NCBI RefSeq assembly: GCF_000379185.1
Contig: NZ_KB900735.1
Location: 65,682 to 129,681 of the forward strand
Direction: 5' to 3'
From: Capnocytophaga cynodegmi DSM 19736
GTDB taxonomy: Bacteria > Bacteroidota > Bacteroidia > Flavobacteriales > Flavobacteriaceae
DNA length: 64,000 nucleotides
This document shows positions 1 through 8,354 of the stretch, piece by piece (position 1 is the stretch's first letter; every line of letters begins with the position of its first letter). A program made the translations under genes and the position numbers. Below the pieces are notes generated by a model. That model worked only from the letters and a program-made list of their open reading frames with translations, was not told the origin of the DNA and made no database searches.

Positions 1-117
1 AAAGGAGTTTTCCGAAAAGGTAAGCGTCTTCCTACAGGGACGTATTTCTATGTACTCAAATATCAAAATATTACAGGAAAATCAAACACAAAACAAGGCT
101 ATTTGTTTGTAAGATAA
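1..117 (+). CDS. 3' end of a T9SS type B cargo protein (partial)
   Basis: Only the last 38 codons and the TAA stop are inside the window; the frame is open to the left edge. The peptide matches the last 38 residues of the next gene (3534-3650) at 35 positions, the changes being L/I, V/I and N/Y. The 'PTGTYFYILKY' strand followed by a Lys-rich turn and 'GYLFVR' end is typical of the gliding-motility-associated C-terminal sorting domain (type B CTD), which directs proteins through the type IX secretion system. The upstream gene is therefore probably a tandem paralogue of the protease that follows. What its N-terminal part does cannot be seen. Confidence 0.75.
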   Translation, partial: KGVFRKGKRLPTGTYFYVLKYQNITGKSNTKQGYLFVR

Positions 118-122
118 TTGTT

Positions 123-159
123 AAAATTCCCTTTGTAAAACTTTTACAAAGGGAGTTTT
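123..159 (+). terminator. Hairpin terminator after the partial T9SS gene
   Basis: Two 18-nt arms (123-140 and 142-159) around a single C form a long stem with one G-U pair, flanked by T-runs. It lies 6 bp after the stop of the partial gene and before the next start, so the two paralogues are probably separate transcription units. Confidence 0.7.
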
Positions 160-206
160 AGTTTTCAAAGAAAATTGAAAAATCTCATTCTAAAAAATAT
201 TATTTG

Positions 207-3200
207 ATGAAATACTATATCTATCTCATTTTTAGTTTCATCAGTTTTGGGCAAGTGGCTTTTGCACAGGAAACCATTGAAACTTCAAAAAAATCCATTG
301 ATGTAATTCGCTTATTTTCAGCAGGAAATAACATAGAATGGGCAGTGCCTATATCTGAAAATGAGAAAATTTTATTGCAGTGGGAAGAACGTAACACTTC
401 GTTTACTGAAAAGGAAGGTATCCGTACTTTTGTGGGCCACAACAATGACGAGTTCGTTGCTACACTTTCGATTTCAAAAGATCAAAAAATATTAGGTAAT
501 TTTGAATGGAAGCAAACTCAATGGGATATCAAAACCTCTGATGATGGCTATATTATCCTTTTCAGCGAAGAAAAGGGCGAAAAATGTGGAGTATGTTCAG
601 ACGGAAATTGCCACGTACACCACCCAAAGACTCCGCAACAAACACCTTTTTCTCGACCAGCAACCGAAAAAAATACATATCACATACATTCCGATGAAAT
701 TTTACGTGTATATCGATTGGCAGTATTGGTGGATTGGTACTATTACAGAAGAGAAGGAAGTATAGAGGCGGTTAAAAAATATTGGAGTTCGCTAGAAGCT
801 ACACTCAATGAAATTTATATGCGAGATATAGGAATAAAGTTTGAAATTGTAAATGACGAAAAACTCATTTTTAACACAAGTGATAAACAGACTTTTGATA
901 ATAAAACCTCTCGCTATATTATTGATAATTCGACTCTTAAAATAAATCAGCTTATAGGTGCAGACAATTACGATGTGGGTATTGTTATTGCCAAATCCAG
1001 AAGTAAAAACAACGGATTAGCAGTACTCGGAGGTGCTTTTGACGCATCAAAAAAATCAGCAGCTGTGGCTATAAAAAGTTATGCGACTATTGGTCACGAA
1101 CTTGGGCATATGTTTGGTTCGTTACATACCTTTACAACAGGAGGAGATTCAACCATCAAAACCGAACCAGAGAACGGGACTTCTATAATGAGTTATGGCT
1201 CTCCTCGTGATTTCTTTTCTTTGCCAAGTATTTATTTCATTCGAAGAAGAATTTTGGGAGATGGAGCTTATTATCAAGACCGAACCAGAACCATACTCAA
1301 AAAAGAATGGCTCAAAGGAGAAAATCCTGTTTTCGGGATAGATACTAAAAATCAAGCACCTATAATAGATGTTTCAAAACTTGAATCAGAATATAGACTT
1401 CCAAAGGAAACGTTTTTTCAATTCACCATTAATGCTACTGACCCTGATAATGACCCACTTTTGTACGCTATTCATCAAGCAGATATAAAAAATGACGAAA
1501 CATCTTCTGTTGCTGAATTTGTAACCGAAAAATCTTCATCTGTAAACACAAAAGCATACTATACGCATTGGGTGACAGAAAACGGCTTTCTTAGGAAACA
1601 ATATGATTTAAAAGTAGGAAAAGAATATACTTTTTGGTTAGGGGTAAATGATACTAAAAACACTCTTAACGAAAGAAGTAACCACGCTACTCGATATGAT
1701 ATGCACGAAGCTAAGGTGAAATTTGTAGAAGGAGAACCTTTCAAAATTACTAAGTTTGAAGGGAAAAAATACAAAATGGGTGAAAAGGTAACCCTTACTT
1801 GGGACGTAGACCAAACTCTTTTTCAAAATACCAAAGTACGTATATTACTTTCTGATGATTTTGGGAAAACCTTTAAGCACATCTTAGTGCGAGAAACAGA
1901 AAATGATGGAAGTTGCGAAATCGTAATGCCTAATATTGCCATAGGAAGAAAAGTTTATCATCAGGTAGGTAATACACCCATATTTCATTCAGGCTTAGGA
2001 CTTATCAAGGTTGAAGTTCTTGACCATATCGCTTTTGCTTTGACGGATAATGATATAAGAACAGGTGAGGGAGGTTTTGAGATTGAAAAATCGGCAATTA
2101 CTTTAAATAATCTTCCTGAAAAGTATGTTGTTGTAAATCAAGAATCTGAAATTCCTCTGAAAGCCAATATAAAAGCCACTTCTACTTGTGGTTCGAACCC
2201 TGTAACAATTGTCAATAAGGAAGAAAAAAACGGAAATATTACAACCCGAACTTGGACAGTTACAGATGATTGTAACAATCAAACAAGTTTTGTTCAATAT
2301 ATTGAAGTAAAACTTTTACCAGAATCTGTAGAGCCTTTACAATTTGTAGGAACACTTCCGAAAGATTTTGTAACTTATTGTCATAATGCTTATACAGAAA
2401 ATGAAGCTCCTCAGTTGCAGGTTATTGGCGGAAAATCTCCAAAAGTATATCTCACGGAAAACAAACAATTGTTTGGTGACCAAAAGGGGTTTCAAATTAA
2501 AAGAGTTTGGGTTGCCGTAGATGAGGTAGCCAAAACCATTTCTCACACACAATATATCGTAGTTCGAGATATTGAAAAACCTAAACTATCAGCTTATCCG
2601 CAAGATATGGTGGTTAAAAGTAGGAGTGAAGTACCACAAAGAGCAGAATTGACAGCAACCGATTGTGGGAATAAAATTGAAGTAAAATCTTCCACAGATA
2701 ACAGAATCAATGGTCAAGGAAAAGAGGTAGTTGTTTATAGTTGGTTGGCTACCGATTCGTACGGAAATGAAGAATACTACGAACAAACCATAACCATAAA
2801 CCCTGATGCAACACCACCTCCACCACCAGCTGATTTGGTGTTTACAAAAGTTCCTGAGGCTTTTATTTCGGTTTCTTGTGATGCTATTCCAGATGCGGAT
2901 AATTCGCAGTTTGAAACCAGCGGTTGTAACTCGGTAAGCATAACACATCAAGATACCAGAAAAGGAGACAACTGCAATTATACAATAGAAAGAGTTTACA
3001 CCGCAACAGGTTGTAGCCAAAGTCTTATTTTTACGCAAACTATTTCTGTAAGAGATGATAAAGCTCCTACATTTTCAGGAACTTTACCAACTGATATTTC
3101 TGTGGAAGAAAATAAAGTTCCAGCACAAGTCAATTTAAACGCAACAGATAATTGCTCTGAAAAGGTTGAAGTTGTTAAAAGCCAAGAAAACAAGGAAGAA

Positions 3201-3650
3201 AACGGAAACAAAGTAATCATTTACAAATGGGAGGCATCTGATGAATGTGGAAATAAAGCTACTCACGAACAGAAAGTTACCATTAAAAAATCTTCACAGC
3301 CTACACCTCCTACGGGAGGAGTACAACCACCTGCAGGGACAGAACTGACCCAAGAAATGATTGTTTACAATGGGGTTTCTACCGAGTCAGGTTCGGAGAA
3401 TTACTTGAAATTTGAACCTATCGAGAATTATAAAAATCTTCAAATTGAGATTTTTAACGAATTAGGTCAGAAAGTATATGAATCGAAAAACTACCAAAAA
3501 AATGGTGAAGTTTTCCGAGGATATGCTAATGTGAAAGGAGTTTTCCGAAAAGGCAAACGTATTCCTACAGGAACGTATTTCTATATACTCAAATATCAAT
3601 ACATTACGGGAAAATCAAATACAAAACAAGGCTATCTGTTTGTAAGATAG
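207..3650 (+). CDS. Secreted metzincin-type (reprolysin-like) metalloprotease with HYR-like repeats and T9SS type B CTD
   Basis: The protein has 1147 residues from the ATG at 207; a TTG just before it is a less likely start. An N-terminal signal peptide ends near 'FAQ'. The zinc motif HELGHMFGSLH (HExxHxxGxxH) begins near residue 297 and a Met-turn 'SIMSYG' follows about 30 residues later, the metzincin signature. The middle holds an Ig/fibronectin-like stretch, then several HYR-like modules with paired cysteines ('TDDCNN', 'TDCGN', 'SDECGN') and a Pro-rich linker. The C-terminal ~85 residues are the gliding-type sorting domain. Export by Sec and T9SS to the cell surface or medium is inferred; the substrate is unknown. 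It ends at a terminator shared with the convergent Fe-S gene. Confidence 0.85.
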   Translation: MKYYIYLIFSFISFGQVAFAQETIETSKKSIDVIRLFSAGNNIEWAVPISENEKILLQWEERNTSFTEKEGIRTFVGHNNDEFVATLSISKDQKILGNFEWKQTQWDIKTSDDGYIILFSEEKGEKCGVCSDGNCHVHHPKTPQQTPFSRPATEKNTYHIHSDEILRVYRLAVLVDWYYYRREGSIEAVKKYWSSLEATLNEIYMRDIGIKFEIVNDEKLIFNTSDKQTFDNKTSRYIIDNSTLKINQLIGADNYDVGIVIAKSRSKNNGLAVLGGAFDASKKSAAVAIKSYATIGHELGHMFGSLHTFTTGGDSTIKTEPENGTSIMSYGSPRDFFSLPSIYFIRRRILGDGAYYQDRTRTILKKEWLKGENPVFGIDTKNQAPIIDVSKLESEYRLPKETFFQFTINATDPDNDPLLYAIHQADIKNDETSSVAEFVTEKSSSVNTKAYYTHWVTENGFLRKQYDLKVGKEYTFWLGVNDTKNTLNERSNHATRYDMHEAKVKFVEGEPFKITKFEGKKYKMGEKVTLTWDVDQTLFQNTKVRILLSDDFGKTFKHILVRETENDGSCEIVMPNIAIGRKVYHQVGNTPIFHSGLGLIKVEVLDHIAFALTDNDIRTGEGGFEIEKSAITLNNLPEKYVVVNQESEIPLKANIKATSTCGSNPVTIVNKEEKNGNITTRTWTVTDDCNNQTSFVQYIEVKLLPESVEPLQFVGTLPKDFVTYCHNAYTENEAPQLQVIGGKSPKVYLTENKQLFGDQKGFQIKRVWVAVDEVAKTISHTQYIVVRDIEKPKLSAYPQDMVVKSRSEVPQRAELTATDCGNKIEVKSSTDNRINGQGKEVVVYSWLATDSYGNEEYYEQTITINPDATPPPPPADLVFTKVPEAFISVSCDAIPDADNSQFETSGCNSVSITHQDTRKGDNCNYTIERVYTATGCSQSLIFTQTISVRDDKAPTFSGTLPTDISVEENKVPAQVNLNATDNCSEKVEVVKSQENKEENGNKVIIYKWEASDECGNKATHEQKVTIKKSSQPTPPTGGVQPPAGTELTQEMIVYNGVSTESGSENYLKFEPIENYKNLQIEIFNELGQKVYESKNYQKNGEVFRGYANVKGVFRKGKRIPTGTYFYILKYQYITGKSNTKQGYLFVR

Positions 3651-3692
3651 ATATTTAAAGTTTAAGTATATTTTTGGGGAATATGAAATTTG

Positions 3693-3727
3693 AAAAAAGC
3701 TGGAAACTAACAAGTTCCAGCTTTTTA
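3693..3727. terminator. Bidirectional terminator
   Basis: AAAAAGCTGGAA and TTCCAGCTTTTT pair across an 8-nt loop. A-runs and T-runs on the two sides allow use from both strands, between the stops of the protease (3650) and the convergent Fe-S protein (3729). Confidence 0.8.
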
Positions 3728-3728
3728 T

Positions 3729-4517
3729 TTATATTGTAGCTTCATAAAGTAATTCTGCAATGTCTAATACTTCTATGGAGCTTTCCTTTTCTTTGAATTT
3801 TATTCCATCTGTAAGCATTGTATTGCAAAACGGACACGCAGTTACTATTATATTAGGTTGTGTTTCAAGAGCTTGTTCTGTACGCAAAATATTAATGTCT
3901 TTGTTTCCTTTTTCAGGTTCTTTGAACATTTGCGTTCCTCCAGCACCACAGCATAATGAACGTTTTTTACTCTTTTTCATTTCGGTTAAGTTTGCTCCAA
4001 GTTTTTGTAAAATCTCACGAGGAGCATCGTATATATTGTTTCCACGACCCAAATAACAAGGATCGTGAAAAGTAATTCGCTTTCCGTTCAGTTTATCCTG
4101 ATTAACAGAAAGTTTTCCTTCTGAAATTAATTTTTTCAGATATTGTGTGTGATGCCATACTTTGTAATTTCCACCTAAAGCAGGATATTCATTTTTTAAA
4201 GTATTGAAAATATGCGGACAAGTGGTAACTATTTCTTTAACATTATAAGTCTCTAACACTTGAATATTCATCATTGCTTGCATTTGGAAAAGAAACTCAT
4301 TCCCAGCACGTTTTGCAGGGTCGCCTGTATCGCTTTCTTCCGTTCCAAGTACAGCAAAACTAACTTTGGCTTGGTTTAGTAAGTGTGCAAAAGCCTTCAC
4401 AATCCGTTTGGCTCGGTCATCATAACTTCCTGCACTTCCTACCCAAAAAAGAATTTCAGGAGATTTACCTTGTGCAGCCATTTCCGCCATTGTAGGAATA
4501 TTAAGTTTTTGATTCAT
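3729..4517 (-). CDS. (Fe-S)-binding protein with CCG domains (HdrB/GlpC/LutA type)
   Basis: 262 residues. Two cysteine-rich CCG-type domains are visible: 'TTCPHIFN' with 'DPCYLGR', and 'CCGAGG' with 'CPFCNTM' near residues 188-232. In heterodisulfide reductase and lactate or glycerol-3-phosphate dehydrogenase complexes such domains hold Fe-S clusters that pass electrons. It lies 112 bp downstream of the membrane-bound 4Fe-4S protein on the same strand, so the two probably form one electron-transfer module. No flavin dehydrogenase subunit is nearby, so the electron donor is unknown. Family call is solid; physiological role is not. Confidence 0.85.
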   Translation of the reverse strand: MNQKLNIPTMAEMAAQGKSPEILFWVGSAGSYDDRAKRIVKAFAHLLNQAKVSFAVLGTEESDTGDPAKRAGNEFLFQMQAMMNIQVLETYNVKEIVTTCPHIFNTLKNEYPALGGNYKVWHHTQYLKKLISEGKLSVNQDKLNGKRITFHDPCYLGRGNNIYDAPREILQKLGANLTEMKKSKKRSLCCGAGGTQMFKEPEKGNKDINILRTEQALETQPNIIVTACPFCNTMLTDGIKFKEKESSIEVLDIAELLYEATI

Positions 4518-4629
4518 AATTGAGTAGAAAATTAAAATCTTCAGTGAGTTTTTTCAATTTGATACGAAATTAATCTTTTAAAATTGTTTGAAAAAGAAAA
4601 GAACAAAAGATTTAAAAATAAGAGATATT

Positions 4630-5952
4630 CTATTCTTGAGCCCAATTCATTCTATCAGAACGACTATAAGCCCAAGGAGCTCCATTATTTTCAATGTTAG
4701 ACATCATATTATTGAGTTCTTTTGGAGCTGCTGATTGTTCCATCACTAAATATTGACGCATATCCATAATGATTGATAAGGGGTTGATACTTACAGGACA
4801 AGCCTCTACACAAGCATTACAAGAGGTACACGCCCAAAGCTCTTCAGGAGTAATGTAATCGTTTAATAATTGTTTGTTATCTTCCTTGAAAGTTCCTTTA
4901 TTGGTATCAATATTTTTGCTCACTTCCTCCAAACGATCACGTGTTTTCATTATAATATTTCGTGGTGAAAGCTTTTTTCCAGTTAGGTTAGCGGGACATT
5001 CATCAGTACATCGTCCGCACTCAGTGCAAGTATATGCATTGAGCAATTGTACCCAAGTGAGGTCGAAAACATCAGAAGCTCCGAACTTTTCAGGAGAATT
5101 GGAATTTTCTTCAGTTGTTGCAAAAGGGTCAACATTAGGGTCTAACATCAACTTTACTTCTTTCAAAACAGCTTGATTCACTTTTAAAGCTCCTTGCGGA
5201 CGAGTGGAAGCGAAAAATGTATTTGGAAATGCTAAAACGATATGCAAATGCTTTGAATAATATAAATAATTCAGGAAGAACAATATCCCTACGATGTGTA
5301 ACCACCAATAAACACGTTCAATGATAATCAATGTTGAAGCTGGAAAATTGTACATTAATTGGCTAATCCATTTACTCACAGGAAAGCTTCCTGCTTGTAT
5401 GTATGGCTCAACGCCTAATTGCTGCAGACGATAATCAGCGGCATTCATTGTTAAGAAAAGAAACATTAAAATAACTTCGATGTATAAGATGATATTTCCG
5501 TCTTTTTTTGCCCAATCTTTTAACTCTTTTTTTTGAAATCTACTGATTTTTAAAATATTACGTCGTATCCAAAAGATTGTTACTGAAGTGATTACCAAAA
5601 AAGCTAAAATTTCAAAAGAGCCAATCAAGATATCGTAAAAACCTCCCAAAAAAGCAAACAAACGATGCGTTCCAAAAATTCCATCTAAAATGATTTCGAT
5701 TACCTCAATATTGATGATTATAAAGCCAAGATATACAAGAATATGCAAAATTCCAGCAATTGGGCGAACGGTCATTTTTCCTTGCCCTAATGCAATTCGA
5801 AACATATTTTTCCAGCGTTTTGCTCGATTGTCAGAGGTGTCTTCACTTTTCCCCAAACGAATGTTACGGATTAATTTACGAACATTCATTGTGAAAAATC
5901 CAATGGAAATGATTAGTAATAAGCAAAATACTATGTTGGGTAGTAGATTCAT
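4630..5952 (-). CDS. Membrane 4Fe-4S oxidoreductase, HdrC/DsrM-like
   Basis: 440 residues. About five to six membrane helices fill residues 1-240, with histidines (H70, H219, H236, H238) that could ligate heme b. Two classical 4Fe-4S motifs follow: C309-x2-C312-x2-C315-x3-C319-P and C375-x2-C378-x2-C381-x3-C385-P. The arrangement resembles a fusion of a NarI-like cytochrome b and an HdrC-type ferredoxin. With the CCG protein downstream it would connect the quinone pool to a cytoplasmic thiol or dehydrogenase couple; this is inference. Heme binding is not proven by sequence. Confidence 0.85.
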   Translation of the reverse strand: MNLLPNIVFCLLLIISIGFFTMNVRKLIRNIRLGKSEDTSDNRAKRWKNMFRIALGQGKMTVRPIAGILHILVYLGFIIINIEVIEIILDGIFGTHRLFAFLGGFYDILIGSFEILAFLVITSVTIFWIRRNILKISRFQKKELKDWAKKDGNIILYIEVILMFLFLTMNAADYRLQQLGVEPYIQAGSFPVSKWISQLMYNFPASTLIIIERVYWWLHIVGILFFLNYLYYSKHLHIVLAFPNTFFASTRPQGALKVNQAVLKEVKLMLDPNVDPFATTEENSNSPEKFGASDVFDLTWVQLLNAYTCTECGRCTDECPANLTGKKLSPRNIIMKTRDRLEEVSKNIDTNKGTFKEDNKQLLNDYITPEELWACTSCNACVEACPVSINPLSIIMDMRQYLVMEQSAAPKELNNMMSNIENNGAPWAYSRSDRMNWAQE

Positions 5953-6016
5953 AATCAGAAATGTATCAATAATTGTTTGTTATAATACAATTAATTGGAT
6001 TTTATAAACAGAAAAT

Positions 6017-6055
6017 AAAAAGCAGTTCGTTTGTTAATCACAACTGACTGCTTTT
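6017..6055 (-). terminator. Terminator of the mlaD/amidase unit
   Basis: AAAAGCAGT and ACTGCTTTT arms with a loop of about 20 nt lie just past the stop of the MlaD-like gene. A T-run follows on the minus strand. Confidence 0.65.
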
Positions 6056-6063
6056 CTGAAAAT

Positions 6064-7002
6064 TTATTTTTCGTTTTCTTGATAAGACTGATGTTTTTTA
6101 CCAAAAACCGAAAAATGCATATATCGTTTTGGATTTAAACGTAAATCTTCCAGTAGAAGTTCCAGTTGTTTGGAAGCATTTTCAACATTTTTGTATAAGC
6201 CTTCGTCTTTCATTAGTTTGCCTATACTTCCATTACCAGATTCAATATTGACCAAAACATTATTCAAGTTTGTTAGCATTTTTTGTACATCTGTAACAAT
6301 CTTGTTGAATTCTGCTTGAACTAATTCATCAGAAACTTTGGCTAAATTAGCTGTCATCTTATTAGCATTTTGCAAGGTTACTTTTAAGTTCTCTTGATTT
6401 ACTGCCAACATATTATTCAGATTTACAGAAGCTTTGCTTAAGCTATTCATCGTTGTACTTAGGTCTGCGATAGATTTTTTCAAATCTGCGATAGTTTTAT
6501 CGTCTAATAGTGTGTTTATAGAATTTAGCGTGGTATCTGATTGAGATAGTAAGTTGTTTAATTTCAATTGAGTAGGTTCAAACTTCGTGCTTAAAGCCTG
6601 TAACATATCCATTTGTATTGATGACTGCAACGTATCTCCTGATTGTGCTTCAGGGGCATTATCAAACACAGGAACGATTTGCAATCCAGCACCTCCTAAA
6701 AGGCTATTGTAAAGCTCTACTTTACTATTTTTTGAAAAAGTGAAATCTTTTGAACAAGAAAGCGTAATTTTAATTTTTGCAGTTTTTTCTTCTATTTTTA
6801 CAGATTCAACTACTCCTATCTGCACACCATTAACGGTTACTTGAGTACCAGATTTTAATCCTCCAGAGTGGTCAAAAACAGCGTAATACGTATTAGTTCT
6901 TTTGAATATTGATTTAGACTTCAGAAAGTTAAATCCTATAAAAAAACAAGCAATTCCAGCTATAACAATGAATGCTGTTTTAATTTCTTTCGTTAATTTC
7001 AT
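6064..7002 (-). CDS. MlaD/MCE-domain lipid transport protein
   Basis: 312 residues. One N-terminal membrane helix (residues ~8-26) precedes an MCE domain ('FDHSGGLKSGTQVTVNGVQIG', residues ~43-63, shown in two parts in the family as a β-barrel ring subunit) and a long helical region with many Asn/Leu repeats. MCE proteins anchor in the inner membrane and pass phospholipids between membranes. The partner permease and ATPase are not adjacent here. It is 71 bp downstream of the amidase gene, and a -7 box in the gap suggests it may also be transcribed alone. Confidence 0.9.
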   Translation of the reverse strand: MKLTKEIKTAFIVIAGIACFFIGFNFLKSKSIFKRTNTYYAVFDHSGGLKSGTQVTVNGVQIGVVESVKIEEKTAKIKITLSCSKDFTFSKNSKVELYNSLLGGAGLQIVPVFDNAPEAQSGDTLQSSIQMDMLQALSTKFEPTQLKLNNLLSQSDTTLNSINTLLDDKTIADLKKSIADLSTTMNSLSKASVNLNNMLAVNQENLKVTLQNANKMTANLAKVSDELVQAEFNKIVTDVQKMLTNLNNVLVNIESGNGSIGKLMKDEGLYKNVENASKQLELLLEDLRLNPKRYMHFSVFGKKHQSYQENEK

Positions 7003-7026
7003 TTAATTTATTTTTGATTCAAAGGG

Positions 7027-7060
7027 CAAAAATACACATAAAAAAGCAATATTTACACAA
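7027..7060 (-). promoter_or_regulatory. Possible promoter of the mlaD gene
   Basis: On the minus strand TATTTTTG (7034-7027) matches the Bacteroidota -7 consensus TAnnTTTG. A TTG lies 23 bp upstream (7060-7058), slightly far for the usual 19-21 bp spacing. Confidence 0.4.
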
Positions 7061-7073
7061 GAAATGGTTAAAT

Positions 7074-8210
7074 TTATCGTTCTTGCTTCTTTGCTTGCTC
7101 AATAGTAATTTTCTTTCCGTTGGAATAAGCAACGATGTAAGCATCTTTGTAACCTTTTTTTTTTGCTTTGGAAAGTAGCGATAGGGCTTCGGTATGTTTC
7201 TTTGCACTTCCGTAAAAATAGCAATATATTTTGCCGATTTTTTCTGATGATATAGGGGATAAACCTTTGAAATTGAAAGGTTTTATTTCTAATTTCTTCG
7301 GACTTGACGAAATTTGTACTTTATAGGTAATAGTTGATTTTTTAGTTGTATTATTACTTTTTGCACCCACTTTCGTTGAAGTTTTTGCTTTGGGAGAAGA
7401 TCTTACTTTTGAAACAGAAACATCAGGACCTATATAAGAACTCCTTGCTTGTACCCATTTTTTATAAGATAGAATGGCATCGGCAATGTTTTTAGCAAAC
7501 TCATTTTGCCCCTTTTTTGAGGCTAAAAAGGTTTGTTCTTCAGTATTTGACAGAAAAGCTGTTTCAATCAGTATGCTCGGCATATACGTCTGATGCAGAA
7601 CGATAAAACCAGCTTGTTTTACGCCTCGATTAAAGCGTTTCATTTCGTTGGTGAAATTATTTTGAACGTACTTAGCAAGTTGAATGCTCTGCTCTAAAAA
7701 CTCTTCCTGCATAATTGATAATCCGATGAAAGACTCAGGAGAATTGATGTTGTAATCAGCATACTTTTTCTCGTAATTGTCCTCCAAATAGATTACTTCG
7801 TTTTCAACTTTGGCTACCTCAAAGTTTTGTTCGTTGGCGTGAAGCCCCAGTACAAAGGTTTCTGCTCCTTGTGCTGTTTTCTTGTCAGCAGCGTTGCAGT
7901 GTACAGAAACAAAAATATCCGCCTTTGCTTTATTGGCAATGGCTCCACGTTCGTATAAATCGACAAAAACATCAGTTTTTCGGGTGTAAACAACTTTAAT
8001 ATCTGCGTGTTGCTCCAATATCTTTCCTGCTTCCAAAACAATATTTAAAACAACATCTTTTTCATACAATTTGTTTGGGGCTACTTTACCTGGGTCTTTT
8101 CCGCCGTGTCCTGCATCTAAAACTACTTTGAAAATAGGCTTTTTTTGTGAGAAAACAGCGTTATGTAAGGTAAACAGCACAATGAAAAGCGAATAAAATA
8201 GATATTTCAT
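7074..8210 (-). CDS. N-acetylmuramoyl-L-alanine amidase (Amidase_3/AmiC type)
   Basis: 378 residues with a signal peptide. The zinc amidase fold is shown by 'DAGHGGKDPG' (residues ~32-41), 'VSVHCNAA', and 'ILIETAFLSN'. These supply the metal-binding His/Glu residues that cleave the amide bond between MurNAc and the stem peptide. After a Ser/Thr/Lys-rich linker, the last ~80 residues look like a SPOR-type fold ('YKVQISSS', 'KKGYKDAYIVAY'), which would bind denuded glycan at division sites. Periplasmic role in daughter-cell separation is known for the family. It precedes the MlaD-like gene, a common flavobacterial order. Confidence 0.92.
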   Translation of the reverse strand: MKYLFYSLFIVLFTLHNAVFSQKKPIFKVVLDAGHGGKDPGKVAPNKLYEKDVVLNIVLEAGKILEQHADIKVVYTRKTDVFVDLYERGAIANKAKADIFVSVHCNAADKKTAQGAETFVLGLHANEQNFEVAKVENEVIYLEDNYEKKYADYNINSPESFIGLSIMQEEFLEQSIQLAKYVQNNFTNEMKRFNRGVKQAGFIVLHQTYMPSILIETAFLSNTEEQTFLASKKGQNEFAKNIADAILSYKKWVQARSSYIGPDVSVSKVRSSPKAKTSTKVGAKSNNTTKKSTITYKVQISSSPKKLEIKPFNFKGLSPISSEKIGKIYCYFYGSAKKHTEALSLLSKAKKKGYKDAYIVAYSNGKKITIEQAKKQER

Positions 8211-8256
8211 TTTATAAAAATAACGATTTTGATGTTCCTAATGAATTGATTTTTTG

Positions 8257-8264
8257 CAAAAGTA
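8257..8264 (-). promoter_or_regulatory. -7 box of the amidase promoter
   Basis: TACTTTTG on the minus strand (8264-8257), about 47 bp before the amidase ATG, matches TAnnTTTG. No clear -33 TTG at the ideal distance. Confidence 0.5.
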
Positions 8265-8306
8265 GAAAAATAACTTGAAAGTTAAAAAGCTTTTGATTTT
8301 TGGAGC

Positions 8307-8336
8307 TTGGTCATTGTTCTTATTTTCTTACTTTTG
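8307..8336 (+). promoter_or_regulatory. Promoter of the GT87 gene
   Basis: TTG (8307-8309), 19 bp, TACTTTTG (8329-8336) is a full Bacteroidota promoter. Its presence inside the longest possible reading frame argues that translation starts at the ATG at 8355 and not at the TTG at 8307. Confidence 0.7.
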
Positions 8337-8354
8337 CCAAAATCATTCATAAAA

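Noticed and set aside
2589-3038. 149-codon open frame antisense to the protease
   Set aside because: Lies fully inside a well-supported gene and reads as low-complexity Cys/Trp/Arg sequence typical of a shadow frame.
8307-8354. TTG start for the GT87 gene at 8307
   Set aside because: The region holds the -33 and -7 promoter elements; ATG 8355 is a better start. Similar reasoning was used for the TTG frames at 204, 13630, 23697 and 51058.
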